NCBI RefSeq assembly: GCF_019970045.1
Contig: NZ_JAHXYI010000007.1
Location: 336,623 to 400,622 of the forward strand
Direction: 5' to 3'
Length of the DNA stretch: 64,000 bases
Source of the DNA: Chryseobacterium sp. GVT01B
GTDB lineage: Bacteria > Bacteroidota > Bacteroidia > Flavobacteriales > Weeksellaceae
Shown: positions 8,717-16,401 of the stretch, piece after piece
Layout of the letters: each line of letters starts with the position of its first letter
Position numbering within the stretch: position 1 is the stretch's first letter
Notes under the pieces: model-generated
What the model saw: only the letters and a program-made list of their open reading frames with translations
Databases searched by the model: none
What the model was told of the DNA's origin: nothing
Program-made: the position numbers and the translations under genes

Positions 8717-8745
8717 AAAAACTTTTGTGACTTTTGTGGTTAAAA
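8717..8745. repeat. Half copy of the AACCACAAAAG inverted-repeat element
   Basis: AAAACTTTTGTGACTTTTGTGGTTAAAA matches the right arm of the element at 6335-6358 with one substitution in the core. It lies directly downstream of the DJ-1-like gene stop, and no left arm is seen nearby. Confidence 0.5.
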
Positions 8746-8754
8746 AATGATTTG

Positions 8755-9507
8755 TTATTTATTTAATTCTTTTAAAATAGCTTCTCCAACGCTTTTTGCA
8801 GATTGTGGATTCTGTCCGGTGATAACCCTCTGATCCGTTACCACATGATTCTGCCAAAGCCCTGATTTTTCAAATTGTGCGCCTCTTTCTTTCAGCTTGT
8901 TTTCTAATAAGAAAGGAACAACATCTGTTAATTTTACTTCAGCTTCCTCTTCATTGGTGAAAGCATTGATTTTCTTTCCGTCTACAAGGTATTTTCCGTT
9001 ATTCAGCTTGATATTCACCAATCCTGCCGGACCATGGCATACTCCTGCTACAATACCTCCGTTTTCGTAGATTTTTGAAGCAATATCAGACAGCTCTTTA
9101 TTGTCTGCAAAATCCCACATTGCTCCGTGTCCTCCTGCATAAAAGATTGTTGAATATTCTTTCGGGTTTACCTGTGACGGTGTCATAGAATGATCAATCT
9201 TGTTCTTGTATTCTTTGTTTTCCCAGAATTCTTTGTTTACGGGATCTTTCAAATCGAAACCATCTACGGGAGGAGTTCCGCCTTTCGGGCTTACAAAGTC
9301 AATTTCATATCCTGCTTTGTGAAGAACTTCCCATGGATGGGAAACTTCGCCTAAATAATATCCTGTATCCTCGCCTGTACTGCCTTTTTTATCGTGGCTG
9401 GTAACAACGAATAATATTTTCTTTTTCATATTTTTAGATTTTTTAGTTTGTGCCTGCACGAACCCTATCGTGAAGATGGCCAGCATTAGAAACGCTAATT
9501 TTTTCAT
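8755..9507 (-). CDS. Exported DJ-1/PfpI family protein (type 1 glutamine amidotransferase-like)
   Basis: A 250-residue protein of the Hsp31/DJ-1/PfpI superfamily. It keeps the nucleophile elbow AGVCHGPAG with Cys157-His158 and an upstream GGHGAMWD loop. Relatives act as glyoxalases, deglycases or holdases. An N-terminal hydrophobic stretch (AFLMLAIFTIGFVQAQ) predicts export, though an internal Met at residue 27 would give a cytoplasmic form. The gene starts two bases after the ABM monooxygenase gene and ends the MdaB-epimerase-ABM operon, consistent with a role against reactive carbonyls. Confidence 0.8.
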   Translation of the reverse strand: MKKLAFLMLAIFTIGFVQAQTKKSKNMKKKILFVVTSHDKKGSTGEDTGYYLGEVSHPWEVLHKAGYEIDFVSPKGGTPPVDGFDLKDPVNKEFWENKEYKNKIDHSMTPSQVNPKEYSTIFYAGGHGAMWDFADNKELSDIASKIYENGGIVAGVCHGPAGLVNIKLNNGKYLVDGKKINAFTNEEEAEVKLTDVVPFLLENKLKERGAQFEKSGLWQNHVVTDQRVITGQNPQSAKSVGEAILKELNK

Positions 9508-9509
9508 GA

Positions 9510-9797
9510 TTAAATGATATTGGTGATATAAATCTGTGGTTTTTCCTGAAGCTTTTCATCCACCAATGCCCCGAAGGCTTGAATGTAAGGTTGTTGGTTG
9601 TGCTGATCCAGACCTTCTTTACTTTTCCATATTTCGTAGAAAACAAATTCGTTTTTGTCTTCAATTCCTTGGTGAAGGTTGTAAAGCTCACATGCTTCTT
9701 CTTTTCTTGTTTCTTTTACCATATTCTGAAGAACTTCCAATACTTCTGCCTGATGTTCTTCTTTGGCTTTTATAATGGCTGTAAGATGAATTTTCAT
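9510..9797 (-). CDS. Antibiotic biosynthesis monooxygenase (ABM/YgiN-like) protein
   Basis: A 95-residue single-domain protein of the dimeric alpha/beta ABM fold. It opens with MKIHLTAIIKAKEEH and carries the ETRKEEACELYNLH and FYEIWKSKEGLDQH segments typical of YgiN-like quinol monooxygenases. The ATG at 9795-9797 is chosen because the family begins there and the preceding epimerase gene ends one base away. E. coli YgiN and MdaB form a quinone redox pair, and here the same two families share an operon. Confidence 0.85.
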   Translation of the reverse strand: MKIHLTAIIKAKEEHQAEVLEVLQNMVKETRKEEACELYNLHQGIEDKNEFVFYEIWKSKEGLDQHNQQPYIQAFGALVDEKLQEKPQIYITNII

Positions 9798-9798
9798 A

Positions 9799-10683
9799 TT
9801 AAATAAAATTTTCAATTGAGTTATAAATAGGTTTCCATTCCAGTTCTGCTCTGGCTTTGTCTGCGTTACATCTACTGTTGGATGCAAAACCGAAATAGCC
9901 TCCCGCAGGACCGAAGTTGTCAACAGCATCCTGTATACTTAAAGATTTGGCCGGTTCCAGATTATATTTTTTACTGATAACTTCTGCAATGTTTTTTAAA
10001 GATGAATCACCATTTTCTGCATAATAGATAGAACCTCCTTTTGCTTTTTCCAAGGCCAGTACATACAGTTCTGCCAAATCTTCAATGTGCAAGTTGGACC
10101 AGATGTTTTCACCTTCTCCAAAATAAACACCGTGTCCTTTTTTCTGAGAAAAATTAACCAATGCCGGAATCTGGATGCTGTCTTTTTTTATTCCAAGACC
10201 TTCTCCGTAAACCATGGTAGGAACAATAACAATACTTTTTATGCCTTTTTGAACAGACTGAAGAACATAATTGTTAATAAGAACCCTTGATGCCATTTCC
10301 AGTCTTGGAGTCAGAGGAAAATCTTCAGTATACACAAAATCACTTCTTTTACCATTTTCTTTACCCCCGAAAATAGCAGATCCTGAAGTAAATATGAATG
10401 TCTTATGACTTCCTTCCATTGCTTTGATAAAATTATCTACAGCATAAGCATCATCCGCAGAATCCGCATTATGAATGACTGCATCAACACCATCAACAGC
10501 TGCTTTGATTAAATCTTCATTGTGAATATTCCCAATAATGGTTTTGATTCCCAATGATTCCAGTTCCTTTACCTGAGTTTCGTTACGAACTAACCCGGTT
10601 ACTTCATAATTTCTGTCAAGCAGTTTTTTAGCGATACTACCTCCTATATAGCCGGTAATACCTGTGATCAGTATTTTTTTCAT
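9799..10683 (-). CDS. NAD-dependent epimerase/dehydratase family protein
   Basis: A 294-residue extended short-chain dehydrogenase. The N-terminal Rossmann motif is GITGYIGG (residues 8-15). A clear YxxxK catalytic pair is not evident at the usual place; the region reads NNYVLQSVQK, so it may be an atypical SDR (NmrA- or reductase-like) rather than a sugar epimerase. Its start overlaps the MdaB stop by four bases, showing translational coupling. Probable role: NAD(P)H-dependent reduction in the quinone/carbonyl stress operon; substrate unknown. Confidence 0.75.
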   Translation of the reverse strand: MKKILITGITGYIGGSIAKKLLDRNYEVTGLVRNETQVKELESLGIKTIIGNIHNEDLIKAAVDGVDAVIHNADSADDAYAVDNFIKAMEGSHKTFIFTSGSAIFGGKENGKRSDFVYTEDFPLTPRLEMASRVLINNYVLQSVQKGIKSIVIVPTMVYGEGLGIKKDSIQIPALVNFSQKKGHGVYFGEGENIWSNLHIEDLAELYVLALEKAKGGSIYYAENGDSSLKNIAEVISKKYNLEPAKSLSIQDAVDNFGPAGGYFGFASNSRCNADKARAELEWKPIYNSIENFI

Positions 10684-11297
10684 GATACTAATTCTGGTTT
10701 TAATTCTTTTTCAAATACGTTTCTTACATGTTCTCTGTAAAGTTTCATATCACGCTCTACATTAGCATTTTTCTCTACATCGTGGAAGTGGAAACTTTCC
10801 ATTTTCTCTAATGAGACAAAAGCATTCATTCTATGGAAACCAAATAATGGTCCATCATCTACACTTCTTTCACTGAAGAATTCTCCGGGAAGTGTGAAAG
10901 CTGTTGCAGGAGCATTCCAGCTTGTCGTCAGCATATATTTTCTTCCTCCAAGCATTCCTCCTGTACCATAATTGATTTCAGGATTCTCAGCCTTTCTTCC
11001 GTCACTCATATAAATTCCTTTTGCATGACCTGCTGTGAAAACTTCATCAATATATTTTTTCAATCCGTTCGGAAGCTGGAACCACCAGATCGGAGTATGG
11101 TAAATAATGTAATCTGCCCAGACAAACTTTTGCACTTCTTCATGTTTATCATAATTTTCACTTACATTAGTGATCTTTACTTCTACATTGTCAAATTCTT
11201 TAAGAGCCGCCAATGTATTTTCTGCAATAGTCTGATTATATTTTCCTCCGGAATGTCCGAAATTCTGTCCTCCGTTGATGATTAGTACTTTTTTCAT
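10680..11297 (-). CDS. mdaB: MdaB-type NAD(P)H:quinone oxidoreductase
   Basis: A 205-residue flavodoxin-fold quinone reductase. It follows E. coli MdaB closely in order and motif: VLIINGGQNFGHSGGKYNQT, WADYIIYHTPIWWFQLP, KKYIDEVFTAGH, then GGRKYMLTTSWNAP. MdaB reduces quinones by two electrons with FAD and NAD(P)H and so avoids semiquinone radicals. It heads a four-gene minus-strand operon (mdaB, epimerase, ABM, DJ-1-like) with overlaps or 1-2 base gaps. A -7 box lies at 11326-11333. Confidence 0.88.
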   Translation of the reverse strand: MKKVLIINGGQNFGHSGGKYNQTIAENTLAALKEFDNVEVKITNVSENYDKHEEVQKFVWADYIIYHTPIWWFQLPNGLKKYIDEVFTAGHAKGIYMSDGRKAENPEINYGTGGMLGGRKYMLTTSWNAPATAFTLPGEFFSERSVDDGPLFGFHRMNAFVSLEKMESFHFHDVEKNANVERDMKLYREHVRNVFEKELKPELVS

Positions 11298-11325
11298 TTT
11301 TTATGATTGTTTAAATTTTACTCTG

Positions 11326-11333
11326 CAAAGTTA
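11326..11333 (-). promoter_or_regulatory. -7 box of the mdaB operon promoter
   Basis: CAAAGTTA on the plus strand reads TAACTTTG on the minus strand, a perfect TAnnTTTG box, 29 bases upstream of the mdaB ATG. No clear TTG lies at -33, which is compatible with an activator-dependent promoter. The rest of the 11298-11676 gap has no gene. It holds low-complexity text and short stretches such as AAAAATTCACCATTGAC that look like dispersed repeat debris. Confidence 0.55.
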
Positions 11334-11649
11334 GGATGGATGTTTGTATAATAAAAATAATATAAATTATAGGGAAGTATTATTTAAATTATAGTTTTTA
11401 AAATTCAAGGGTTTGGGTTTGAAGTTGAGAGTGAGCGGTGAATGGTCGCTTCGCTTGTGAATTTTTGCGTGATTTGGGTTGCGTGATTCGAGATTCGAGA
11501 TCATGAACAATTGATGCTATGTGGAAGTTTTCTAATCAGCAGTTAATCATTCACGATTGACTTTGCGCAGCAAAAATTCACCATTGACTAATTCCATTTT
11601 CATGGTTAAATATCATATTATATCCGAACTGAAATTCCCTTCTGTCGTG

Positions 11650-11657
11650 TAAATTTG
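11650..11657 (+). promoter_or_regulatory. -7 box upstream of the metallophosphoesterase gene
   Basis: TAAATTTG matches TAnnTTTG and lies 19 bases before the ATG at 11677. No TTG is seen at the -33 position. Confidence 0.45.
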
Positions 11658-11676
11658 TTTAACAAATTGAAGGACA

Positions 11677-12423
11677 ATGATACAGGTAGCTGTTTTTAGT
11701 GATGTGCATGGAAATCTCCCTGCATTAGAAGTAGTGTTGAAGGATATAGAACAGAGAGGGATCAGGCAGAAGTTCTGCTTGGGAGATCTTGTGGACTTTG
11801 CACCCTGGGGAAACGAGGTGATTGAGAAGATCAGAAGTTTAAGCATTCCTTGTCTGATGGGAAACCATGATGAAAGAATTGCTTTTGATATTCCTGTTGT
11901 TCCTTTGTCCAAACACTCAGAAGAAGAGACAAATGCCAGATTCATAGCGATTGATCATTCTAAAAAACATATTACAGAAGAGAACAAAAAGTTTTTATCA
12001 GAGCTGCCTTTTCATTTAAAATTAAACTATAAAGTAGGGGAGAAGCACTGGAATATTCAATTGGTTCATTCCAGTTTATCAAGCAATGACACCTATTTGT
12101 ATGAATCAGAAAAGGATGAAATTTTTACTGATATGCTAAAAGATTCTCAATCTGACGTTATTGCGATGGGACATACCCATTTATCTTTTAAAAAGCAGTT
12201 TAAAAATAAAACATGGGCAATTAATTGTGGCTCCGTGGGCCGCTCTAAAGAAGAAAACAGGCTGGCTTCTTATGTCATATTCACTTTAGACGAAGAAAAA
12301 ATTACTCCGGAAATTATTCAAATACCTTATCCGATTGATGAAACGGCCCGTCAGATAAAGGAAAGCGGGATTCCGGATTATTATGCATCATTTCTCAAGA
12401 ATGAAAACGTATTAATATTATAA
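11677..12423 (+). CDS. Metallophosphoesterase (calcineurin-like, YfcE/YmdB-type)
   Basis: A 248-residue binuclear metallophosphatase. The metal-binding motifs appear in order: SDVHGN (Asp9, His11), LGDLVD, MGNHDE and, near the C-terminus, MGHTH with a preceding VHSS. This set matches the small phosphoesterases acting on phosphodiesters or nucleotides; the exact substrate cannot be read. It stands alone between a -7 box at 11650 and the LysR gene that begins 40 bases after its stop. Confidence 0.85.
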   Translation: MIQVAVFSDVHGNLPALEVVLKDIEQRGIRQKFCLGDLVDFAPWGNEVIEKIRSLSIPCLMGNHDERIAFDIPVVPLSKHSEEETNARFIAIDHSKKHITEENKKFLSELPFHLKLNYKVGEKHWNIQLVHSSLSSNDTYLYESEKDEIFTDMLKDSQSDVIAMGHTHLSFKKQFKNKTWAINCGSVGRSKEENRLASYVIFTLDEEKITPEIIQIPYPIDETARQIKESGIPDYYASFLKNENVLIL

Positions 12424-12431
12424 TTATTTTG

Positions 12432-12439
12432 TAACTTTG
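12432..12439 (+). promoter_or_regulatory. -7 box of the LysR gene
   Basis: TAACTTTG is a perfect TAnnTTTG box 24 bases upstream of the LysR ATG at 12464. It lies immediately after the phosphoesterase stop, so the regulator has its own promoter. Confidence 0.5.
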
Positions 12440-12463
12440 CATCAGAATATTAATAATTAAATC

Positions 12464-13360
12464 ATGGTCAATTTAGAATGGTATCGTACTTTTAAGGCGA
12501 TATATAAAACCGGGACATTGACGGGTGCTGCTGATGCTTTATTCATATCACAGCCGGGCGTGAGTCTGCATTTAAGCTCTCTGGAAGCTTATGTAGGATA
12601 CAAACTATTCGACAGAACCGGTAGAAAAATGATCCCGACAGAACGCGGGAAAGTATTATTTAATGCCGTTGCTGAGCCTATTACCAAACTTGAAGATGTA
12701 GAAAAAAACTTTCAGAAATCTACAGAGAAGCATACCCCTACCATCAGTGTCGGAATGTGTTTTGAAACTTTTCAGACGACGTTGGAGCAATATGTTTCTT
12801 CATTGCCTTTTAATCTGATCATCAGTTTTGGAGAATATCCGGAAATGCTGGATCAGCTGGATAAAGGAATTCTTGATCTTATCATCACTCCTAAAAAAGG
12901 GTCTTCACCCAATATAGAACATGAAGCTTTCTCTTCAGAACAGATCATTCTGGTGGGGGGAAAAGATGTGGACACAGCGGCTTTCAATAAAGTTTTGAAA
13001 ACAAAAGATGCAGAACAGATCGAGGAATGGCTGAAGAATGAAAAGTGGTACGGAACCACAGGAGATATGGAGCACCTTTTCCAGTTCTGGACCTTGAATT
13101 TTGGTCATAAACCTAATTTCCGTCCGAATTATATCGTTCCTAACCTGAATTCAATCATCCGATGTCTGAAAGGAGGAACAGGACTAGCGGTTGTACCTGA
13201 TTTTCTATGCAAAAAGGATATTGAAAGCGGTGAAGTGAAACTGATCTGGGAAGGAAAGAAGAAGCTGGAAAACACGCTGTATTTCGGATGTCGTAAGAAA
13301 ACTAATTATCAGACTGAAATAGAGCATATTAAAGGCTTATTTCGTCAGGTGATGGGTTAA
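12464..13360 (+). CDS. LysR family transcriptional regulator
   Basis: A 298-residue regulator. The N-terminal winged helix (residues 1-60) contains TGTLTGAADALFISQPGVSLHLSSLE, and a two-lobed effector domain follows. LysR proteins usually control a divergent or nearby gene; here the upstream gene runs the same way. The most attractive candidate in the neighbourhood is the oppositely oriented mdaB operon about 1.1 kb away, but no binding site links them. The gene ends 24 bases inside the convergent GNAT gene. Confidence 0.88.
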   Translation: MVNLEWYRTFKAIYKTGTLTGAADALFISQPGVSLHLSSLEAYVGYKLFDRTGRKMIPTERGKVLFNAVAEPITKLEDVEKNFQKSTEKHTPTISVGMCFETFQTTLEQYVSSLPFNLIISFGEYPEMLDQLDKGILDLIITPKKGSSPNIEHEAFSSEQIILVGGKDVDTAAFNKVLKTKDAEQIEEWLKNEKWYGTTGDMEHLFQFWTLNFGHKPNFRPNYIVPNLNSIIRCLKGGTGLAVVPDFLCKKDIESGEVKLIWEGKKKLENTLYFGCRKKTNYQTEIEHIKGLFRQVMG

Positions 13361-13804
13361 TACAACCATATCGCGCATTTGTAAACCGTTTTCATATATC
13401 GGATCCGGATAATTTTCAATAAAAAAATCTTTCAGGACCCCACTTTTAATGAAACCGTTTTTCTCATAAAATCTGATCTGTTGGAATCCGGTATCCGAGG
13501 TTCCGACAGTCAGAATTTTATAATGATTTTCTTTGGCAATTTCTTTAGCTTTATTCATCAGAATACTTCCGATTCCTTTGCTTCTGTAACTTTCAATGAC
13601 TGCAATATTTTTAATTTCCAATTCTGTATCACTAATTTTGCATAGTGCCATCACCGCAATATTTTCAGTGCCGTCATGTAAAAGATAGAGATCAGCATTG
13701 AAAATATACCGATCAATAGCTTCTTTGGTTTCATCTGCTAACAGCAACAAATGATAAGGAATTTCCGCATCCGGATTTAATAAACTGAACGAAAAATTTT
13801 CCAT
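13337..13804 (-). CDS. GNAT family N-acetyltransferase
   Basis: A 155-residue acetyltransferase with the acetyl-CoA pyrophosphate loop RSKGIGSILMNKA (motif A) and the C-terminal IRFYEKNGF of the GNAT fold. Its 3' end overlaps the convergent LysR gene by 24 bases, so the two transcripts share an antisense stretch. It begins immediately after a second GNAT gene's stop. The substrate is unknown. Confidence 0.85.
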   Translation of the reverse strand: MENFSFSLLNPDAEIPYHLLLLADETKEAIDRYIFNADLYLLHDGTENIAVMALCKISDTELEIKNIAVIESYRSKGIGSILMNKAKEIAKENHYKILTVGTSDTGFQQIRFYEKNGFIKSGVLKDFFIENYPDPIYENGLQMRDMVVLTHHLTK

Positions 13805-14239
13805 TTACAGACTCATATGAATAAGTGGATAATTCTTTCCTGAACCGTCTTTTTCTGATCTTCCAATCTTTCTGAACCCCATTTTTTCATAAAATCCAAC
13901 CGCTTGTGGATTCTGTTCATTCACATCCACTTTGGTAAGTCCGGTCTTTTCTTTCATAAATTGGTAAAGGGTTTTTCCATATCCTTTCCCACGGGCATCA
14001 TCATGAATGAAGAGCATTTCCAGATTGCCTTCTGCTACGGATGCAAAACCTTTAGCTTGATTGTCCTCACTAATTAAATAAACTTCCAGATTAGGAAGAT
14101 AATCTCTTGGAATAGCTTCTTTAAAATAATTGAAATCCTCTTCAGCCAGGAAATCGTGGGTTGCCTTTACTGCTGACTCCCAGATTTCCATAATTCCCGG
14201 ATAATCTTCTGCTGTAGCCAATCTGATATTTTGTGACAT
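13805..14239 (-). CDS. GNAT family N-acetyltransferase
   Basis: A 144-residue GNAT starting at MSQNIRLATAEDY. This start is preferred because the family opens with a beta strand here; an upstream in-frame ATG at 14305 would add 22 residues unlike any GNAT. Motif A is ARGKGYGKTLYQF, followed by VNEQNPQAVGFYEKMGF. The C-terminus (GKNYPLIHMSL) resembles YjaB-like acetyltransferases. It directly abuts the next GNAT gene, so the pair is co-transcribed. The acyl acceptor is unknown. Confidence 0.85.
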   Translation of the reverse strand: MSQNIRLATAEDYPGIMEIWESAVKATHDFLAEEDFNYFKEAIPRDYLPNLEVYLISEDNQAKGFASVAEGNLEMLFIHDDARGKGYGKTLYQFMKEKTGLTKVDVNEQNPQAVGFYEKMGFRKIGRSEKDGSGKNYPLIHMSL

Positions 14240-14370
14240 GATTTTAAATTTTAAACAAAAATAGAGAAAATAGCGATGGGATGCCAGCAGCGAAGTGAAT
14301 TTCAAGGCTAGAAGCTGGAAGCTGGGTGCTGGAAGTTAGAAGTGGGCATGATGGGTTTTATCGACCTCTT

Positions 14371-14424
14371 ATTCCCCTTCCTTGAAGGGGTGGATTTTTG
14401 CAATGCAAAAAGACGGGGTAGTTT
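14371..14424. repeat. Dispersed double-hairpin repeat, copy 2 (inverted)
   Basis: ATTCCCCTTCCTTGAAGGGG, TGGATTTTTGCAATGCAAAAA and GACGGGGTAGTTT are the reverse complement of the element at 8589-8644, with compensated changes in both small palindromes. It fills part of the 14240-14572 gap together with the GAAGCTGGAAGCTGGGTGC tract near 14310. I see no gene in that gap. Confidence 0.6.
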
Positions 14425-14572
14425 AAAAGAGTAATACAACACACTATTTTTGGAAAATGCAAAGGCGAAGCGCTCTTTCTTAGTAGAAAACAGTAAAATT
14501 GGTAGGCAGAGTTTTCAATTTTTTGTCGCAAATTTGCTTATCACTTTATATTAATAACTAAAATAAAGACTT

Positions 14573-15448
14573 ATGCAAAAGAAAACCTACACAGGTCAGC
14601 CTGTGGTAACTTTAAATAACGGAGTGGATATTCCAGCTTTAGGCTTTGGAGTATGGCAGATGGAAGACCTGAAAGAATGTGAGAATGCAGTAATCAAAGC
14701 TATTCAGAGCGGATATAGAATGATTGATACTGCTGCGATTTATCAGAATGAAACAGCTGTAGGTGCTGGGGTGAAAAATAGCGGAGTAAGCAGAGATGAA
14801 CTGTTTATCACGTCAAAAGTATGGGTTCAGGATCATGGATATGAAAAAGCTAAAAGTGCTTTTCAGAGAACTTTGGACAGATTGCAGATGGATTACCTTG
14901 ATATGTATCTTATCCACTGGCCTTATGGAGATTTCCTGGGAACGTGGAAGGCTTTGGAAGAATTATACAAAGAAGGAAAGATCAAAGCTATAGGCGTATG
15001 TAATTTTACGATCGAGAAACTGGAAGAATTAAAAGCTAATTCAACAGTGCTGCCGGTGATTAATCAGATTGAGCTGCATCCGGTATTCCAGCAAAAAGAA
15101 TTACAGGTATATGACAGGGAAAATAATATCATAACACAGCCCTGGAGTCCGCTTGGAAATGGAAATGCTGAGCTTTTAAGCAATCCGGATCTGCAGGCAA
15201 TTGCTGAAAAATATGGTAAAACTGTAGCTCAGGTAATTTTGAGATGGCACCTTCAGGAAGGATTTGTAGTGATTCCAAAATCTGTAACACCGTCAAGAAT
15301 TGAAGAAAACTTTAATGTATTTGATTTTGAACTGACAGAAGATGAAATGAATGTTGTCCGTTCTTTAGATACAGGGAAAAGATTATTCTTTGATCCTAAA
15401 GATCCTGAATGGGAACAGAAAATGCTAAATTCCGTAGCGGATATTTAA
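14573..15448 (+). CDS. Aldo/keto reductase (2,5-diketogluconate reductase-like)
   Basis: A 291-residue aldo/keto reductase of the AKR5 type. Its catalytic residues are visible in DTAAIYQNE (Asp, Tyr), TSKVW (Lys) and YLIHWPYG (His). The C-terminal IPKSVTPSRIEEN loop, which binds the 2'-phosphate of NADPH, is complete. It reduces small carbonyls such as methylglyoxal or keto sugars; the physiological substrate cannot be told. It is a single-gene unit with its own strong terminator. Confidence 0.88.
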   Translation: MQKKTYTGQPVVTLNNGVDIPALGFGVWQMEDLKECENAVIKAIQSGYRMIDTAAIYQNETAVGAGVKNSGVSRDELFITSKVWVQDHGYEKAKSAFQRTLDRLQMDYLDMYLIHWPYGDFLGTWKALEELYKEGKIKAIGVCNFTIEKLEELKANSTVLPVINQIELHPVFQQKELQVYDRENNIITQPWSPLGNGNAELLSNPDLQAIAEKYGKTVAQVILRWHLQEGFVVIPKSVTPSRIEENFNVFDFELTEDEMNVVRSLDTGKRLFFDPKDPEWEQKMLNSVADI

Positions 15449-15470
15449 TTGTAAAATTAAAAATAAATGA

Positions 15471-15534
15471 CTCCCGCAGCTTTCACGAATGTACAGATCA
15501 GGAATCTGAGTTATTGTGAAATCTGCGGGATTTT
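15471..15534 (+). terminator. Long hairpin terminator of the aldo/keto reductase gene
   Basis: TCCCGCAGCTTTCAC pairs with GTGAAATCTGCGGGA (one mismatch in 15 bp) across a loop of about 30 bases and is followed by TTTT. Confidence 0.65.
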
Positions 15535-15550
15535 AAATTAATAATAATCC

Positions 15551-16255
15551 ATGACATCACAGGAATTCATAGAAACACTTTCATTATTTAAAAACGAAAA
15601 AGAACTCAATAAAGCTGGGAAATTTTTCAAAGGAAATGATGGGGTTACAAAGAGCTTCGGAGTGAAATTCGGAGATGTCTTTACAACAGCTAAAGAATTT
15701 TCGATGATGCCTCTTGAGGAGATCAACAAACTTCTTGACAGTGATTTTTATGAAGTGAGAATGGGAGCTGTGAGTATCATGGATTTCCAGGCCAGAAGTA
15801 AAAAAACGACTGAAGATCAGAAGAAAGACCTCTTTGATCTGTATCTCAACCGCCATGACCGTTTGAATAACTGGGACTTTGTGGACAGAGCGGCCTGCCA
15901 TATTATCGGAGAATATCTTATTGACAAACCAAGAGATATTTTGTATAAGCTTGCTCATTCTGAAAGTCCGTGGGAAAGGAGGACAGCTATTGTAAGCACC
16001 CATGCATTTATCAGAAAAAATGATGCAGAAGATACTTTTGCCATTGCAGAAATCCTTGTTCATGACCCGAATGAACTGGTGAATAAAGCCGTAGGGAGCT
16101 GGATAAGAGAAGCCGGAAAAAAAGACAAAAAGAAATTACATCATTTTCTCACCACTTACGTGAAAACAATGCCTGCTGTTACATTTTCTTATGCCACTGA
16201 AAAGCTTGATCCGGCATCAAAATTACATTATAAAGAACTCAGAAAATCAAAATAA
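15551..16255 (+). CDS. AlkD-like DNA alkylation repair protein
   Basis: A 234-residue all-helical protein made of HEAT-like repeats. Segments such as SDFYEVRMGAVSIMDFQAR, NNWDFVDRAACHIIGEYL and SPWERRTAIVSTHAFIR match the AlkD family of DNA glycosylases. These excise 3- and 7-alkylpurines without base flipping; the Trp/Asp residues at NNWDFVD correspond to the active-site groove. It is a single gene with no SOS-like box visible upstream. Confidence 0.85.
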   Translation: MTSQEFIETLSLFKNEKELNKAGKFFKGNDGVTKSFGVKFGDVFTTAKEFSMMPLEEINKLLDSDFYEVRMGAVSIMDFQARSKKTTEDQKKDLFDLYLNRHDRLNNWDFVDRAACHIIGEYLIDKPRDILYKLAHSESPWERRTAIVSTHAFIRKNDAEDTFAIAEILVHDPNELVNKAVGSWIREAGKKDKKKLHHFLTTYVKTMPAVTFSYATEKLDPASKLHYKELRKSK

Positions 16256-16297
16256 ATCTTGCTTTGTTCAATGGGCAATAAATGTTTATCAATAACC

Positions 16298-16334
16298 TTA
16301 AACTCTAAACCTTGAACTTTAAACTCTATTCTGA
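16298..16334. repeat. Dispersed TTAAACTCTAAACCTTGAACTTT tract
   Basis: This low-complexity intergenic text has relatives at 29014-29042, 38784-38814 and 56053-56083, in either direction (variants of AAGTTTAAAGTTCAAGG). The similarity is loose. It resembles a dispersed AT-rich repeat rather than any gene signal. Confidence 0.35.
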
Positions 16335-16401
16335 GCAATATCATATCATTGAATAAGAAGTATTGTCTCATTCTTCGTAAATTTTAATAAAAATAATTCT
16401 T

